64,000 nt of DNA from Ophioderma brevispina. Lineage: Eukaryota > Echinodermata > Ophiuroidea > Amphilepidida > Ophiodermatidae. A program made the position numbers and the translations under genes. The notes under the pieces were generated by a model. It did not search any database and had not been told where the DNA came from. It saw only the letters and a program-made list of their open reading frames with translations. The DNA lies in assembly GCA_023653785.1 (NCBI GenBank), contig JAMKCH010005448.1:16764-80763 (forward strand). Direction: 5' to 3'. Positions 45,490 through 56,410 of this stretch are shown here, in pieces; the stretch's first letter is position 1, and each line of letters starts with the position of its first letter.

Positions 45490-46570
45490 AGAGTGATTAT
45501 TGAGAGGCTGAAAAGTGGAAATTTGGAACAGTGAGTGACTTTGAGAGTGAGTGTATGTGAGAGGAGTGCAACGTGTATGTGAGAGGGAGTGAGTGAGGTG
45601 AGCGGGAGTGCACAGTGTATGGGAGGCAGTGAAGTGTCTTCAGAGGTGAGTGTCCTGTGAGACGGGAGAAAGTTTCTGTTACAGCAGGGCGTGCTTGTAT
45701 GTGCAGATGGCTTGACGTGTCTGTTCGCGTGCGTGCTGTCCCTTTGCGCGGCGTGCACGTGTCTCTAGCGTTGCGTGTCATGCGAGTGAGTGTCTGTCGC
45801 GGAGTGGACCGTGTATTGTTCCGTGCGTTGCCTGTGCGCGTGAGTGATTCATCTGCATCAGGGCGTGCATTGCGCGGGAGGCCCGTTCTGTGCTCGTGCG
45901 CGTGGACTGTGAGAGTTGAGCGAGTGTATGCGAGAGGGCGTGAACGTGGTCTGTGAGAGTGAGTGCGTGTCATGTAGAGGGAGTGAAAGTTGTCTTTGAG
46001 GACACAAAGTGGCGTTTTTGTGTCTCTTCTCGGTGGAGGCTTGTCTGTGCTCGTCGATGCGTTTCTGTTGCGATGGGAGTCCCATGTCTGTGCGTTGCGT
46101 GTCTTTGCGCGGCTCGTGCCCGTGTCTCTGCGCGTGCGTGTCTGTGTCGCGTGCAGTGCGTGTCTGTGCCGTGCGTGGCGTGTCTGTGCGGTGCTGCCCG
46201 TGTCCGTGCGGCGTTGCCCGTGTCTCTGATGCGCGTGCGTGCATGTGCGCTTGCGTGCCTGTGCGCGGAGCGTGCCCGTGTCTGTCCTCGTGCGTGCCTT
46301 TTCGCGGGCGGTTGCCCGTGTCTGCTGCGCGGCGTGCCGTTTTTGTGCGCGGGCGTCCCCTTTTCTGTTCGGGCTTGCCCGTGGTCTGTGCCGCGTGCGT
46401 TCCTGTGCGCGTGCGTGCTGTGACGCGGGCGTTCCCGTGTCTTTGCGCGGCTGGTCTGTTTGTGCGCTGGGCTTGCCCGTGTCATTTGGTTCGTGCGTGT
46501 CTGTGCGCGTGCGTGCCCGTGTCTGTTGGCGGGCGTTCCCGTTTGTGAGAGGAGTGTTTTTAGAGAGTGA
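45490..46570 (+). repeat. CpG-rich degenerate satellite (~1.1 kb)
   Basis: Begins with GAGTGAGTGTATGTGAGAG units like the array at 32618 and grades into GTGCGTGCCCGTGTCTGTGC GCG-type units. The CpG density contrasts sharply with the AT-rich surroundings. Long open frames on both strands (up to 222 codons, Arg/Cys/Val-rich) are repeat translations. Confidence 0.85.
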
Positions 46571-47670
46571 TTGAGGTGAGATCGTGCATTACCAGAAGTG
46601 CCCCAACCTCCACCTCTATTGCAGTGACATCCATGCAAGATTTGATGGTTGCTTCATAAACTGCACGTGCGGATTAAGACAACGCATATCTTGATGGGTG
46701 CGTAAAAGCTGCACTCAAGGTTATTTACATCACTGCACGGAGGTAGAGAATGGAATATAACAGCTGACCAGAGTAAATGAGAACATCGCTGCTGCACTAA
46801 ACAGTAGTGAAATCATCAACGTGCTAGTTATGCTTAAATAATTTGTGTCATGCCTGGCCTGCTGAATCCCCTCTATTCTTCTTTGACTGTCTGGCTGTTG
46901 TTGCTGAATGCTTTTCGGAGCATAGGAGTCGTTGTTATCACACCCATCACGATTTGAGCAAGGTCCCACGTACCAGTGATTTCGCTTTAAAAAATCTGAA
47001 GAGGGCCGGGCTGAGGGGACACTTGTTTTTCGGAACCACACACAAATCTTCAATTGCAGGCGAATTACTTTTTAATTGGGTAATCCAGTTTACATTGAAC
47101 ACATGAACCTTACATTTTCCGGTTAATTCCATTCAACCGGTTGTCTTCCTCACAATGTATATTGTAATAGACCAACAACTGATATCCCCCCCTCCTGGAT
47201 AGTTGGAGTCGAGGCTCCTTTACCTCCTTTCATATGCCACTCTTAATTAACTCTTACCACCCATAGCATACATCGCAGAGTGAAAATTAGGATTATTCCA
47301 TTTAGTGACCCCTGCTGGATTTAGCAGACTTAAATGGAATAAAGTGCGAATTCTCCATTATTCCATAAAGTCTGCTAAATTTATAAGGGTAACTAACGCA
47401 TGCCAGGATGATATATTTAATACATTTATAAATATTTATTATTAGAAAAAATGTTGCACAAATCCTGCATAGATTTTGTCATGGATTGTGTGGTAATTTA
47501 TATCAGTTTTTGTGTGTGCTTAAATCATTTATACACAACATTTGATTGATTCATTTTATGGTCAGGCATGTGCATTTTTTGTTAACATTATTATAATGGG
47601 AGTTCCTAAGGTATGTTAGATTTTTTGGTAAAAAAAGTGGTGTGTAGTAACATTTAATGAATTACCATTA
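46571..47670. other. No gene confirmed
   Basis: A 107-codon minus-strand frame (46730-47053) starts MKICVWFRKTSVPSARPSSD. It has no recognised family, but its mixed composition is less repeat-like than most frames here. A foldback pair near 47297-47380 (TATTCCATTTAGTGACCC / GGAATAAAGTG..CCATTATTCCATAAAG) is weakly supported. Confidence 0.3.
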
Positions 47671-47672
47671 GG

Positions 47673-48241
47673 TTACGCAATTTAGCACATTTTTTGAAAG
47701 AGCCCTCCATTTCCCAAAATTTGATATTTTGCAGAGTTATGTGGGTAATTGTTTACGAAATCTAATACCTGCAACGATAATGCTCGAAAAATGCGTATTT
47801 ACATAAATAAGCGAGTTTGTAATAAAATTGGATCCCAATTGGACTTAACGGTGACTGTGAAAATGCTACGTTGTATGTCCTGTCCGTGATGAAATAGTGC
47901 CACCTCAAGAAATTAACCGCTAACTTGACTTCCTGACCAATAAAACCAACTAACGGATGAGCGTATAATATGTACATGGGCGCTATTTCCCGGCTATTTC
48001 AGCATTGAAGGCAGTTTCCCAGTCCAGCCGTTGAATTATTACGGGGATCCCCGATTCTAATTATTCCTATTCAAAGTCCTTTCGTTTGTGAACACACAGA
48101 CCTTTTCAAGTTTAAAAACCATTCCCAGGGTTAAAAAAATTTAGTTTACTAGCCTTTTAACCACATTCAACGGTGTAGACTCTCAAACATTTTGAACATT
48201 TGAGGGCGCTCTTCAAAAAAAATGTGCTAATATTGCTTTAA
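47673..48241 (-). mobile_element. TTAA foldback family E, copy 3
   Basis: Right end AATGTGCTAATATTGCTTTAA is intact; left end TTACGCAATTTAGCACATTT has a decayed TTAA. The two ~250-bp arms are inverted copies of each other (TACCTGCAACGATAATGCTC near 47767 on the left). The length is 569 bp. It lies just upstream of the terminal exon of the LPMO-like gene. Confidence 0.75.
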
Positions 48242-48520
48242 TGTCTGCATATTTTTAGTTTCCCATTCATTGGCAAAAATCAATGCGTTTATGTCATTTG
48301 GACAGGACTCATAATGGCACGCGGACCTGTCGGGCTTGTGCGATTATTTGTCATCAAACTAAGTATACATTGATTTTTTGCCAATGCACTCGAAGCTAAA
48401 AATATTCAGTAACCACTAAATCTTTAGTGAATTAGGAGTGGATTTCAGAGCTCATTAACAACTCCACTATTGCAATTGCAAATGAATTTGTCATGATTTT
48501 TTTTTTCTTCTTTTCTTTAG

Positions 48521-48598
48521 GTGACTTATGTAACTAAGAACCCCGATGCTCCAGCAGTATTCTACCAGTGCAGTGACGTCTATGTGTTCAATGACTGA
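48521..48598 (+). CDS. Terminal exon of the LPMO-like (PF03067-type) gene
   Basis: A long pyrimidine tract ending TTTTCTTTAG precedes the exon. It is open from its first base: VTYVTKNPDAPAVFYQCSDV, then YVFND and TGA at 48596-48598. The pattern (Y-V-T-x-N-P-x-A-P-x-x-F-Y-Q-C-S/A-D-V) is the closing strand of chitin-binding type-4 / lytic polysaccharide monooxygenase-like domains, where the Cys forms a disulfide. This is the cleanest exon of the gene, with no frameshift. An AATAAA lies 68 bases after the stop. The family assignment is from remembered motif style, not a search. Confidence 0.55.
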   Translation: MTYVTKNPDAPAVFYQCSDVYVFND

Positions 48599-48665
48599 AA
48601 CAGTAAAGAGCAGGGAAAGAATTTTGTATTGTGCCACAACCGTATGAATTCAGCAGCCTCAACGA

Positions 48666-48671
48666 AATAAA
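48666..48671 (+). promoter_or_regulatory. Putative polyadenylation signal
   Basis: AATAAA on the coding strand about 70 bases after the stop codon of the terminal exon. The usual 10-30-base spacing to a cleavage site cannot be checked without transcripts. Confidence 0.35.
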
Positions 48672-49594
48672 CGGCATGTTGAAGGATGTGGTGGCAGAAT
48701 ACTGAATTCATCACACCACAAAGAATTATGGGTAAAAGCAATATACTGATGTTTATATTTGTAATTTTACACAATCGCAAATGATAGTGATGTTATTATA
48801 ATCCAGAATGTTTATTTTTCTAACTGATGAAGTCTTACATTTCACACTTTTATAACTTTATAAGTGACCAGAGGCCTTTAAAGGTGTGAGCTAATGTGAT
48901 GACCACATTTGGAGATGTTTTTTGTTCATAACACGAGGTTGTCGATCAGGTATTAAACCTACCTTTAAAATCTATTTGGTGGGGAATTGAAAGTGGACAC
49001 TCATCTTTTAGCAAGCTCAGTCTACTGAGGACTTACCAGATTTCCCAGAATATGTTTTAAATATGCCCTCATATCATACCAACGCAAGTATGAATGTGCA
49101 TCTCAATTCAAGTAAGTTAGTTGGTTAGGCAGCATGTGCTGGATGGCCGCCAATAGCTCTCCAGAGCTGATGCTCTTGTAGGTAGATCTTGTTTTTCATT
49201 CTACCAGGAGTACCAGCTACCTTCCTGATCAGATTTCCTTAGAAACCCGATGGGGGTAAAGGTTTAGCCGCCGACAACTCGGCCCTGGGACAGGTAGTGC
49301 AGGTTACCTGGATACCAGTAGCAGGTCCTCAAAGGAAACCTGACCTAACCTTTAAGATGGTGATGTTTTCATCAGGAGCACATTAACAGTATTCCAACTT
49401 TGTTGTCATTTTTGACATGGGCCCACACTTATTTTTGTGTTGTTGTTATTTCTCTATATTTCCTTAACAGTCATTTCATGTGAAACAGTGTTTTAAGCAC
49501 TTGTACACATTGTTTTGAAAATGCTCTCACTTGTTCACAATTATTATACAACCTAACCCAGCTCAAACCAAACCTGACTGCACAGATACGTTGT
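48672..49594. other. 3' flank; no further gene recognised
   Basis: Unique-looking sequence. It may include a longer 3' untranslated region of the gene ending at 48598. Confidence 0.35.
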
Positions 49595-50144
49595 TTAAAG
49601 CAATATTAGCACATTTTTTGACAGCAGCGCTCAAAATTTTTCAAAAAAAAAAATGAGAATTTTTACATGGTTGCATGGTAACTGGGCTAGTAAACCTATA
49701 CCTGTGAATGGTTAAGCTCGAAAAGTCTGTGTGGCACAAACAAAGGAATTTTGTTTAATTAGAATAAATTATTATGGGGGATCCCGATAATATCAATGGG
49801 ATGTGGAAACTGGCTCCTTCCAATGTGAAAAAATAGCCAGAAAATAGACGCCACATGTACGTGTCTACGCTCATCCATTAGTTGTTTTTGCGTTCAGACA
49901 AAAGTCAAGTTGAGATGTTATCTTCCGACGGTCGGCACTATTTCATCATGGAGGACATACAACGTAAATTCCAGCTCTGCCGTTAAGTCCATCTGGGATC
50001 CAAATTATAATTAACAAATCGCTTATTTAGATAGATACGCATTTCTTAGCATTCTCGTTCGCATGTTTAGTTCCTAGACAAATTACCAACGTAACTGTGA
50101 CAAAATTGGGGGCGCGTTCTCTTAAATGTGCCATTATGCTTTAA
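49595..50144 (+). mobile_element. TTAA foldback family E, complete copy
   Basis: Starts TTAAAGCAATATTAGCACAT and ends ATGTGCCATTATGCTTTAA. Its two halves are inverted copies for nearly their whole length: GGTAACT..CTAGTAAACTATACC on the left answers the complement of GTTCCTAGACAAATTACC on the right, and GGATCCC..AAT answers ATT..GGGATCC. It is therefore a foldback element of 550 bp rather than a simple MITE with short terminal repeats. Confidence 0.85.
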
Positions 50145-50836
50145 GTAAGAAGGGTGAGGTGTTAGGCCCATAACCAGTACCAAGGGAAAATAGTGTGCCT
50201 AGACCTGAGAAAAAAAACCGATGTAGTATTTGTTTTAAACACCTCACTGTGACTCTAAGGACGAGGTTGTGTAGGGAAAACAGTTCACTTGTACTCAGAA
50301 TCGGCCAATGAAATAGCATGATTCATGGAATATTCATGAGGTGTCATAATAAATCTGGAATTTAGTACAAGAGACGATACTGTTATATTGTCATACACTT
50401 TTGATGGCTCTATATTTTTATAGGAGCTTGCTCATTTTTTGACATCAAAAAGTATAATTTTTTACTACATACATACCAGCCCTGATCATATCAGAGTAGT
50501 CTGATTGGCAGTATTGCCCATCCCTAAAGCACAGCTGCTTTTGCTACATAGACCAACAAACATCATGATTTGTAGCATCCTCTATGTACCCATTCTTCAT
50601 AGATGTCTAAACTAAATTTTTAAAGACAATCATTTGCTAATCTAAATCAGTTAAAACTGTGTTGCACATTATTTTTTGGTTCCATTCTGGTTTTGTCATA
50701 ATAAATAACACATTGAAGCAGCTGTGAAAGTGGCGCAAAATTAATGCAGAAATAGTGTTGGGAATGTTAAGGAGGTGTATGTGCTAATGAAGGAATGTTC
50801 TCATTGTGAGTGGCAAGGAGTTTAATTATGAGGCCC
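50145..50836. other. No feature recognised
   Basis: AT-rich spacer, no supported feature. Confidence 0.35.
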
Positions 50837-51085
50837 GTAAGGAGAACCCGTATACACCGAATTATATAAATATACACTATAAAATAATTATTGACCACAT
50901 ATCGAGTGGTTTCATAGAAAACGGAATTATATAACCCTAACAATGAATTAAAACCATCTTGTCTGACCATGTGCTATTTAAAAAAATGCACTAGTGTATA
51001 TGTGTTATGCGTCCCGACCGGCACGTTTAGGGTCATACATGCCATAGGAAATACGCATTATGAAAGCGCCATGTGTGAACCGGGG

Positions 51086-52362
51086 CAGCAAACAAAAACG
51101 TTTGTTAAAAACGTTTTGGTTATGTTCTAGATTCGTCTATTACGTCTTCGTCTTATAAGACCTTGAAAGAACGTTTTAAAAACGTTTTGGCAAGGTTCTC
51201 ATTCATCTATTTCATCCTCGTCTATAAGACCTGATAAATACGTTTTTAAAAACGTTTGGTCTAGGTCTGGATTGGTCCATTTCGTTTTCGTCTAATAAGA
51301 GCTTGTAAACACGTTTATAAATCGTTTTTGCTAGTTCTGGATTCGTCTATTACGTCTTCGTCTTATAAGACCTTGTAAAAACGTTTTGGCAAGGTTTTCA
51401 TTCGTCTATTACACCTTCGTCTATAAGACCTTTTAAAAACGTTTTTAAAACGTCCCATGTCACATTATACGTTGGGGTAACATATGTTTAGATTGGATGA
51501 CGCTACCTACCAAAATAAAATTCTAATAACATGTGGCAAAATACTCCAAAAACCAACATATAGAAAAACGAAATCGCACTAACGTTTCATTATAGTCTAT
51601 TTTGTTTATTATTTTAAGCCAGGGCAGTATTATCAACGTGCGCTTAATTCTGTCAGCACAGATGGTGTATAAAATTCACTTGGTATGAAATGGTTACTTA
51701 ATAGGTCACTCACTTTTGAAAAAGAAAGATACAACCGCTCTTCTGCTACACGTCCAGCCTATATAAATAGAAATACTCTTCATATTATGAGTCGTCTAGC
51801 TGGTGTAGTGGGTACGTATTTGGTCTTCCACGCGAAGGGTCCCAGGTCAATTCCCAATACAGGTAAGTGAGTAATTGTGTCTGTCAAATGACTTGAGTAT
51901 AGGCTTGATATATATTTCCTTCCATATACCCTCTCCGATATAGTACCGATTAATTTTTTTCTTTAATTATTGTCGTTTCCTTTCAAATATCAAATGTTTT
52001 GGACGTTCTCATAACGTTTTAGAAACGTTTTTAAATCGTTCATTAGATACGAGTTTTTTAAGCACGTTTTCATTATGTTTGTAAGACGTCCTTAAAACGT
52101 TCATTGGTTCAATTTACGTGCAGTACGTTTTCTGCAGGTTTTATTTTATGTTCTTCACCTCTTTGGAAGGGTTTTAACAAGGTTTAAAAACGGTTTTTAT
52201 TGGTTTTATAACGTCTAAAACGTTTTTAAAACCCAATAAACGTTTTATGGACGTCTAAAACCTTCCACAAAAAACTGTCCAAAAAATGTTTTTACGAAAC
52301 GTCCAAAGAACCACCTTGGAACGTTTTTAGAACGTTCAGAAAACGTCCGATTGTTAGCTGGG
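51086..52362. mobile_element. Inner AACGTTTT foldback element
   Basis: Ends CAGCAAACAAAAACG and, reverse-complemented from the right, CAGCTAACAATCGGACG. The left arm is a ~72-bp minisatellite (about five units of TTCGTCTATTACGTCTTCGT..TATAAGACCTT..AACGTTTT, 51095-51450). The right arm (51990-52362) is rich in inverted ACGTTTTTAAA motifs. The tRNA-like sequence at 51790-51865 lies between them. Confidence 0.65.
51788..51866 (+). repeat. tRNA-derived sequence (SINE head or tRNA relic)
   Basis: TAGCTGGTGTAGTGGGTACG resembles a box A region, and CCCAGGTCAATTCCC resembles a box B (GGTTCRANNCC) with one base missing. They are 45-50 bases apart, the spacing of an RNA polymerase III promoter. A confident anticodon arm cannot be drawn, so a SINE head or pseudogene is more likely than a working tRNA. 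Confidence 0.5.
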
Positions 52363-52590
52363 AAGATGTATGACGCTACTGTGCCCTCCGTATCGCATAT
52401 AACACAAATACATATCCCATACAGTAAGCGCGAATTTCAAATAGGCATGGTCAGACAAAATGCTTTTAATTCGTTTTATGGTTAGTATAATTCCGTTTTC
52501 CCATGAAACCACTCCATATGTGTTCAATAATTGTTTTTATAGCGTATATTGTGTAAGTTATTCTTGATACAGGTTCTCCTTTAAATTAAT

Positions 52591-53157
52591 TTTTAGTTTC
52601 TCGTAGCAGTGGCCCTCTGAAAAGTGAGGAGGGAGGCAGTTTTTATTTTCATTTTTTTCACAGAAAATTGATATGCCAACACTGAAGTTTCAGCCGCACA
52701 TCAGAAAATGGTGAGACCTTTTTTTATTTGAATTTTACATGGAATAAACCCCTTAGAGGGCTTTAATATTACATGAAAGTGCTGTATTTTTATTAATCAC
52801 ACAATTAGGCCTATCATAATAAAAATTCAATAAGGATTGAAAACACAATAATTAAGAAAATAAAAAAATTAAAAAAAAGTTTGACCCTATCCAAAAGGCG
52901 AGGAGGGAGGGCTACGAGAATCCTAATTTTTGTAAGCGGCCTTGGCATACAATGTACAGCCTAAAAGGAGGTGAAAGGATTGATTTTGTAGATGAGCTAT
53001 CAGAAAAATCTAGAACATTGTGGTATTAATATCATAATTTGGTCATCCAAGCAAAGTAGATTATTTTGTAGTTAAGCAAACAAAAAATAGAGAAAGATCA
53101 TTGTATTGATACATGTCTTCCATGCCCCACTCCTTGGCTGGTATTCTGAAGGGAGTC
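52591..53157. other. No feature recognised
   Basis: AT-rich, with a GAGGAGGGAGG purine patch repeated at about 52628 and 52900. No supported gene. Confidence 0.35.
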
Positions 53158-53905
53158 TAACTTTAGACCCAGGTTTAAAACCTGGATTAGTCCTACATGA
53201 GTGGACCTTTTTTGTCCTTCCAACATACTCTAAAAGTGTGCTGTTCTGGCCCATCCATGAGGAATTTTCTCACCAGTTACATTTAACTTTCACAGTATTT
53301 TGAAAGGAACTAGAATTTTGCGATTCTCGACTTGCGCGCTTGCTATATTCAAAGAATATAAGCTGTGGGCTGCCAGCCTATTTCAACTCGACCTCACATG
53401 ACCTTTGACATTGGCATGTGACCTTTGACCTTATCAACATATGAGGGATCCCATGTTGCACTTTTGACACAAGTTTGGTTCCAATTGAACTTCAACTTTT
53501 CAATTGAGGTGAATTTTAAAAAACTTAACATTTTAGTGACACACATATACATATGTGATGTGATCAAGTAAAATGAAGTCGGAAGTCGCAAATATTGATT
53601 TTGAGATAGAGCCAAAAACAAAGGAGAAAATGTCTTTTGTTTCCTATTGTTTTGGCCACCCTTCAACTGATCACATCTTTGGAAGTAATTGGTCAATTTC
53701 AATGGGGATTTCAGCAAAATGTAGCTTTTTAAATGATGCATACAGATTCATGAAAAAGTAAAAATTGAATCTTACCGACTTCAGACTTATTTTGCTTGAT
53801 CGCATCACATATGCATGCACAACAGATTGCTAAGTGGTCCTGCCAGCTATGCTGGTGGCCCACAAAAAGGTCCACTCATATAGGACTAAACCTGGTCTAA
53901 AGATT
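53158..53905. mobile_element. Nested inverted-repeat element
   Basis: Left end CTTTAGACCCAGGTTTAAAA..TAGTCCTACATGAGTGGACC; the right end is its complement, GGTCCACTCATATAGGACTA..ACCTGGTCTAAAG. Inside is a second inverted pair (53551-53815: ATGTGATGTGATCAAGTAAA..GAAGTCGG and its complement). Also inside is a minus-strand fragment of the AGGTCAAAGGTCA repeat of the 23-kb unit (53395-53530, TGACCTTTGACCTTATCAAC). Confidence 0.7.
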
Positions 53906-54260
53906 AAGGTACTGTCTTGCAAAGTGGGAGTATGTATTTGAAATGAAATAGCGCATTGGGTAACTACATTCCAAATACCTACCCCCTCTGGGGAAGATTA
54001 AGGTACTGTCTTTCACAGTGGGAGTATTATTTCAAATGAAATAGTGCATTGGGTAACTACATTTCAAATACCTACCCCCTCTAGGGGAGATTAAGGTACT
54101 GTCTTCCACAGAGGGAGTATGTATTTCAAATGAAATAGCCCATTGGGTAACTACATTTGAAATAGCCCATTGGGTAACTACATTTGAAATACGTACCCCC
54201 TCTAGGGAAGATTAAGGTACTGTCTTCCACAGTGGGAGTATGCATTTCAAATGGAACAGC
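53906..54260 (+). repeat. ~92-bp tandem repeat, about four units
   Basis: Units of GATTAAGGTACTGTCTT(C/G)CA, AGTGGGAGTAT, TTTCAAATGAAATAG, ATTGGGTAACTACATTT and CCCCCTCTRGGG, starting at about 53906, 53998, 54090 and 54208. The third unit carries an internal repeat of CCCATTGGGTAACTACATTT. GTATTT(C/G)AAAT and ATTT(C/G)AAATAC give each unit a hairpin. Confidence 0.88.
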
Positions 54261-54971
54261 TAAATAAGTGTGTAAATACTTAAGTCAGAACGCACAAACT
54301 TTCCAGTTATTATGGAGCGCTCATCGTGTACATAACAATTCTTATTCAGTGGGCATTGTTTATTTTGTTAACCAGAAATTGGTTTAGATGAAAGCTCCAC
54401 CCATCCATTACTGGGAAATAGATGGATAATGCATGCAGGGATTACATGGTGTAGTCAAATATTTGACAGACGTAAATGGCGTGTTTATACTGCGTCATGC
54501 ATGTCACGTTTGTACGCAAATGCAATTTACGCAGCGTGACGATCACCACGAGTCACACAATGACTGGCTCCTTCGATTGAAACATTAGTTTTTAATTTAA
54601 GAGGTGTGCAATTATTTAAATCAATAAAATTATAATATATTAATATTTTTGACAAATTATGTTGATGAAAAGCAAAAAAAATAACACACTTCTAAATAAG
54701 AATGAGAATAAAGGATGAGATTTTTGTTTTGACCATCTTAAGGCCATGCTATACTAGCCGTCGCAGCCTGTGACTGTAAAATCGCTAGTGATGAAATGCT
54801 CGTAGCATTTTATTAATCGCTTCCAGCGTCAATATCGCTGGTAGCGTCGGAGCGATTGAGTTGAATTGAAGTCAACCTCAAAATATATTGGATGCCCATC
54901 TGTTATGACACCATCTAAGATGGCCAAAACAAAACTCATCTCTTATTTTCTAATTGTTTATTCTTTAATTG
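54261..54971. other. No gene recognised
   Basis: AT-rich. A small palindromic patch (AATCGCTAGTGATG..AATCGCTTCCAGCG) lies near 54780-54855. Confidence 0.35.
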
Positions 54972-55077
54972 TTAAAGGGATTTATTGGTATGAATCTATC
55001 GGCACATATGTAATGAAATATCCTAAATATGATGTACCAGATGGTACCGATAGATTCATACCAATAAATCACTTTAA
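54972..55077. mobile_element. 106-bp TTAA MITE family G
   Basis: Starts TTAAAGGGATTTATTGGTAT and ends with the complement (ATACCAATAAATCACTTTAA). The ~32-bp terminal repeats leave a loop of about 40 bases. TTAA at both ends with AGG-like termini suggests the same Kolobok-type class as families A, B, E and F. Confidence 0.88.
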
Positions 55078-55219
55078 TTGTGATACATTGCTTCCTTGTT
55101 AGGCAGAAAAAAAAATTGTGATGTGTAATGTGGGTCCAGTTGTCAAAATCAAATTACCCTATAGAGTTACTTGGAACAAAAAAATCTTAGTGTATTTCAT
55201 TTTTTAAAAATTCTGTGCC

Positions 55220-55568
55220 TTAAAAGTGTATTTTGTGATCCAAGCACCTCATTTTTTTGTCTTCACTAGATATGCATGAGGAAAGTTTATTTCCAAAATT
55301 GCAGCCCGAGTTGATTCTGACTGTACGTTTTGATGTTAACAGCAAATGTCTATACCGTGGTGCCCCATAGGCCACTGTGTTGTAAATTCTGTCTGTTTAC
55401 GGACAGAAAATATAAAATTACGAATTTGTTCCAGAGTAGAACAAATTTGCATGTAAGATTAGGCACACATACTATACTTAGACCAACAGTTCAGATGATA
55501 TAAAAATCTCAACTTCTTTGACATAAGTCGTGGGGGATGAGGCTGTGGATCACAAAATGCTGCTTTAA
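55220..55568 (+). mobile_element. TTAA MITE family A, distant copy
   Basis: Starts TTAAAAGTGTATTTTGTGAT and ends ATCACAAAATGCTGCTTTAA, 349 bp. It matches the 5773 copy through ATATGCATGAGGAAAGTTTA, TTACGGACAGAAAATA and GTGGGGGATGAGGCTGTGGA-like blocks. Confidence 0.8.
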
Positions 55569-55847
55569 ATAGATTTGAATTCAGAGTGGACATATAGCCA
55601 TTTTGATGTTGGACCATGATTTTCACAAAGCAGGTTTTGAAAGTGCACCACACAGTGTACACATGAGGTTTTGATTTCACATGCACATGTAGTGGGCCCC
55701 AGGATTCCCTGCCTGGAGATATCACTTCTGCAAAACATAATTATATTTAGTTTATCTGTGTTGATAAAATGAAGAAATTTGTTCTTCCTAATACAATTAA
55801 AATTGTAGTTTTTATTTATTGTAGTCTTTTTGTGAACTATTTAAATG

Positions 55848-56070
55848 GGATTGTTTTCTGTCAAATTGAAATAGGAAATAGTGTATGAATTTTGCATGAA
55901 ATGCACATTTAAAATAATTTCTACACAGAATAGATTATATAGTAATATTTCAAGGGGGGTGTTTTCTGTCAAATTGAAATAGGCAGTGTACGAATATTGC
56001 ATGAAATGTACATTTAAAATAACACAGAGAATGGAATATAATAAAACATTTATGAAGACAGTACTGTAAT
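55848..56070 (+). repeat. Two ~112-bp tandem units
   Basis: GTTTTCTGTCAAATTGAAAT, AGTGTAYGAAT, TTGCATGAAATG(C/T)ACATTT and AAAATAA recur at 55853 and 55963. Confidence 0.85.
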
Positions 56071-56298
56071 AATTTTGCATCCATTTTATAGTTTTGTCAA
56101 ATTAGGGTAAAGTTTATTTCATCTTTTTCAGTTTATGTATATTCCGATTTTACATAGATATTGTTAAAATATGGCTTTAAGAGTAAATTGTACGCAAAGT
56201 ATCTCTTGTGGCTTTGTGGACTGTTATCATTTATCTCAAATAGTGGAACCCAAATTTGATTCTGTTTTTAACATTAACAAGTACATGCACCGGACATG

Positions 56299-56300
<2 letters not shown>

Positions 56301-56333
<33 letters not shown>
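56301..56333 (+). repeat. (CA)n microsatellite
   Basis: An uninterrupted CA run of about 15 dinucleotides, followed by three CTAAGACCCT-type short repeats (56334-56410). Confidence 0.95.
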
Positions 56334-56335
<2 letters not shown>

Positions 56336-56410
56336 TAAAGCTAAGACCCTCCCATTATAACACTTGGATCCTGCCACTGTAAAACTAAGACCCTACCCCT
56401 ATAAACTAAG

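Larger units (their letters stand above)
50838..52590. mobile_element. Composite foldback element with ~150-bp terminal repeats
   Basis: The left arm (about 50838-50990) and the reverse complement of the right arm (about 52435-52590) share AAGGAGAACC(C/T)GTAT, ACACTATAAAA/ACGCTATAAAAACAATTATTG, GAGTGGTTTCAT and AAAACGGAATTATA. Between them sits a second element (51086-52362). No transposase frame is seen. The outer element may be a non-autonomous DNA transposon that received the inner one. Confidence 0.7.

Noticed and set aside
45497..46638. Long Arg/Thr/His-rich and Cys/Val-rich frames on both strands
   Set aside because: They are produced by the CpG-rich GTGCGTGCC satellite, have no domain and are mirrored on both strands.
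46730..47053. 107-codon minus-strand frame (starts MKICVWFRKT)
   Set aside because: Composition is fairly protein-like, but there is no recognised domain and no splice support, so it is not called as a gene.
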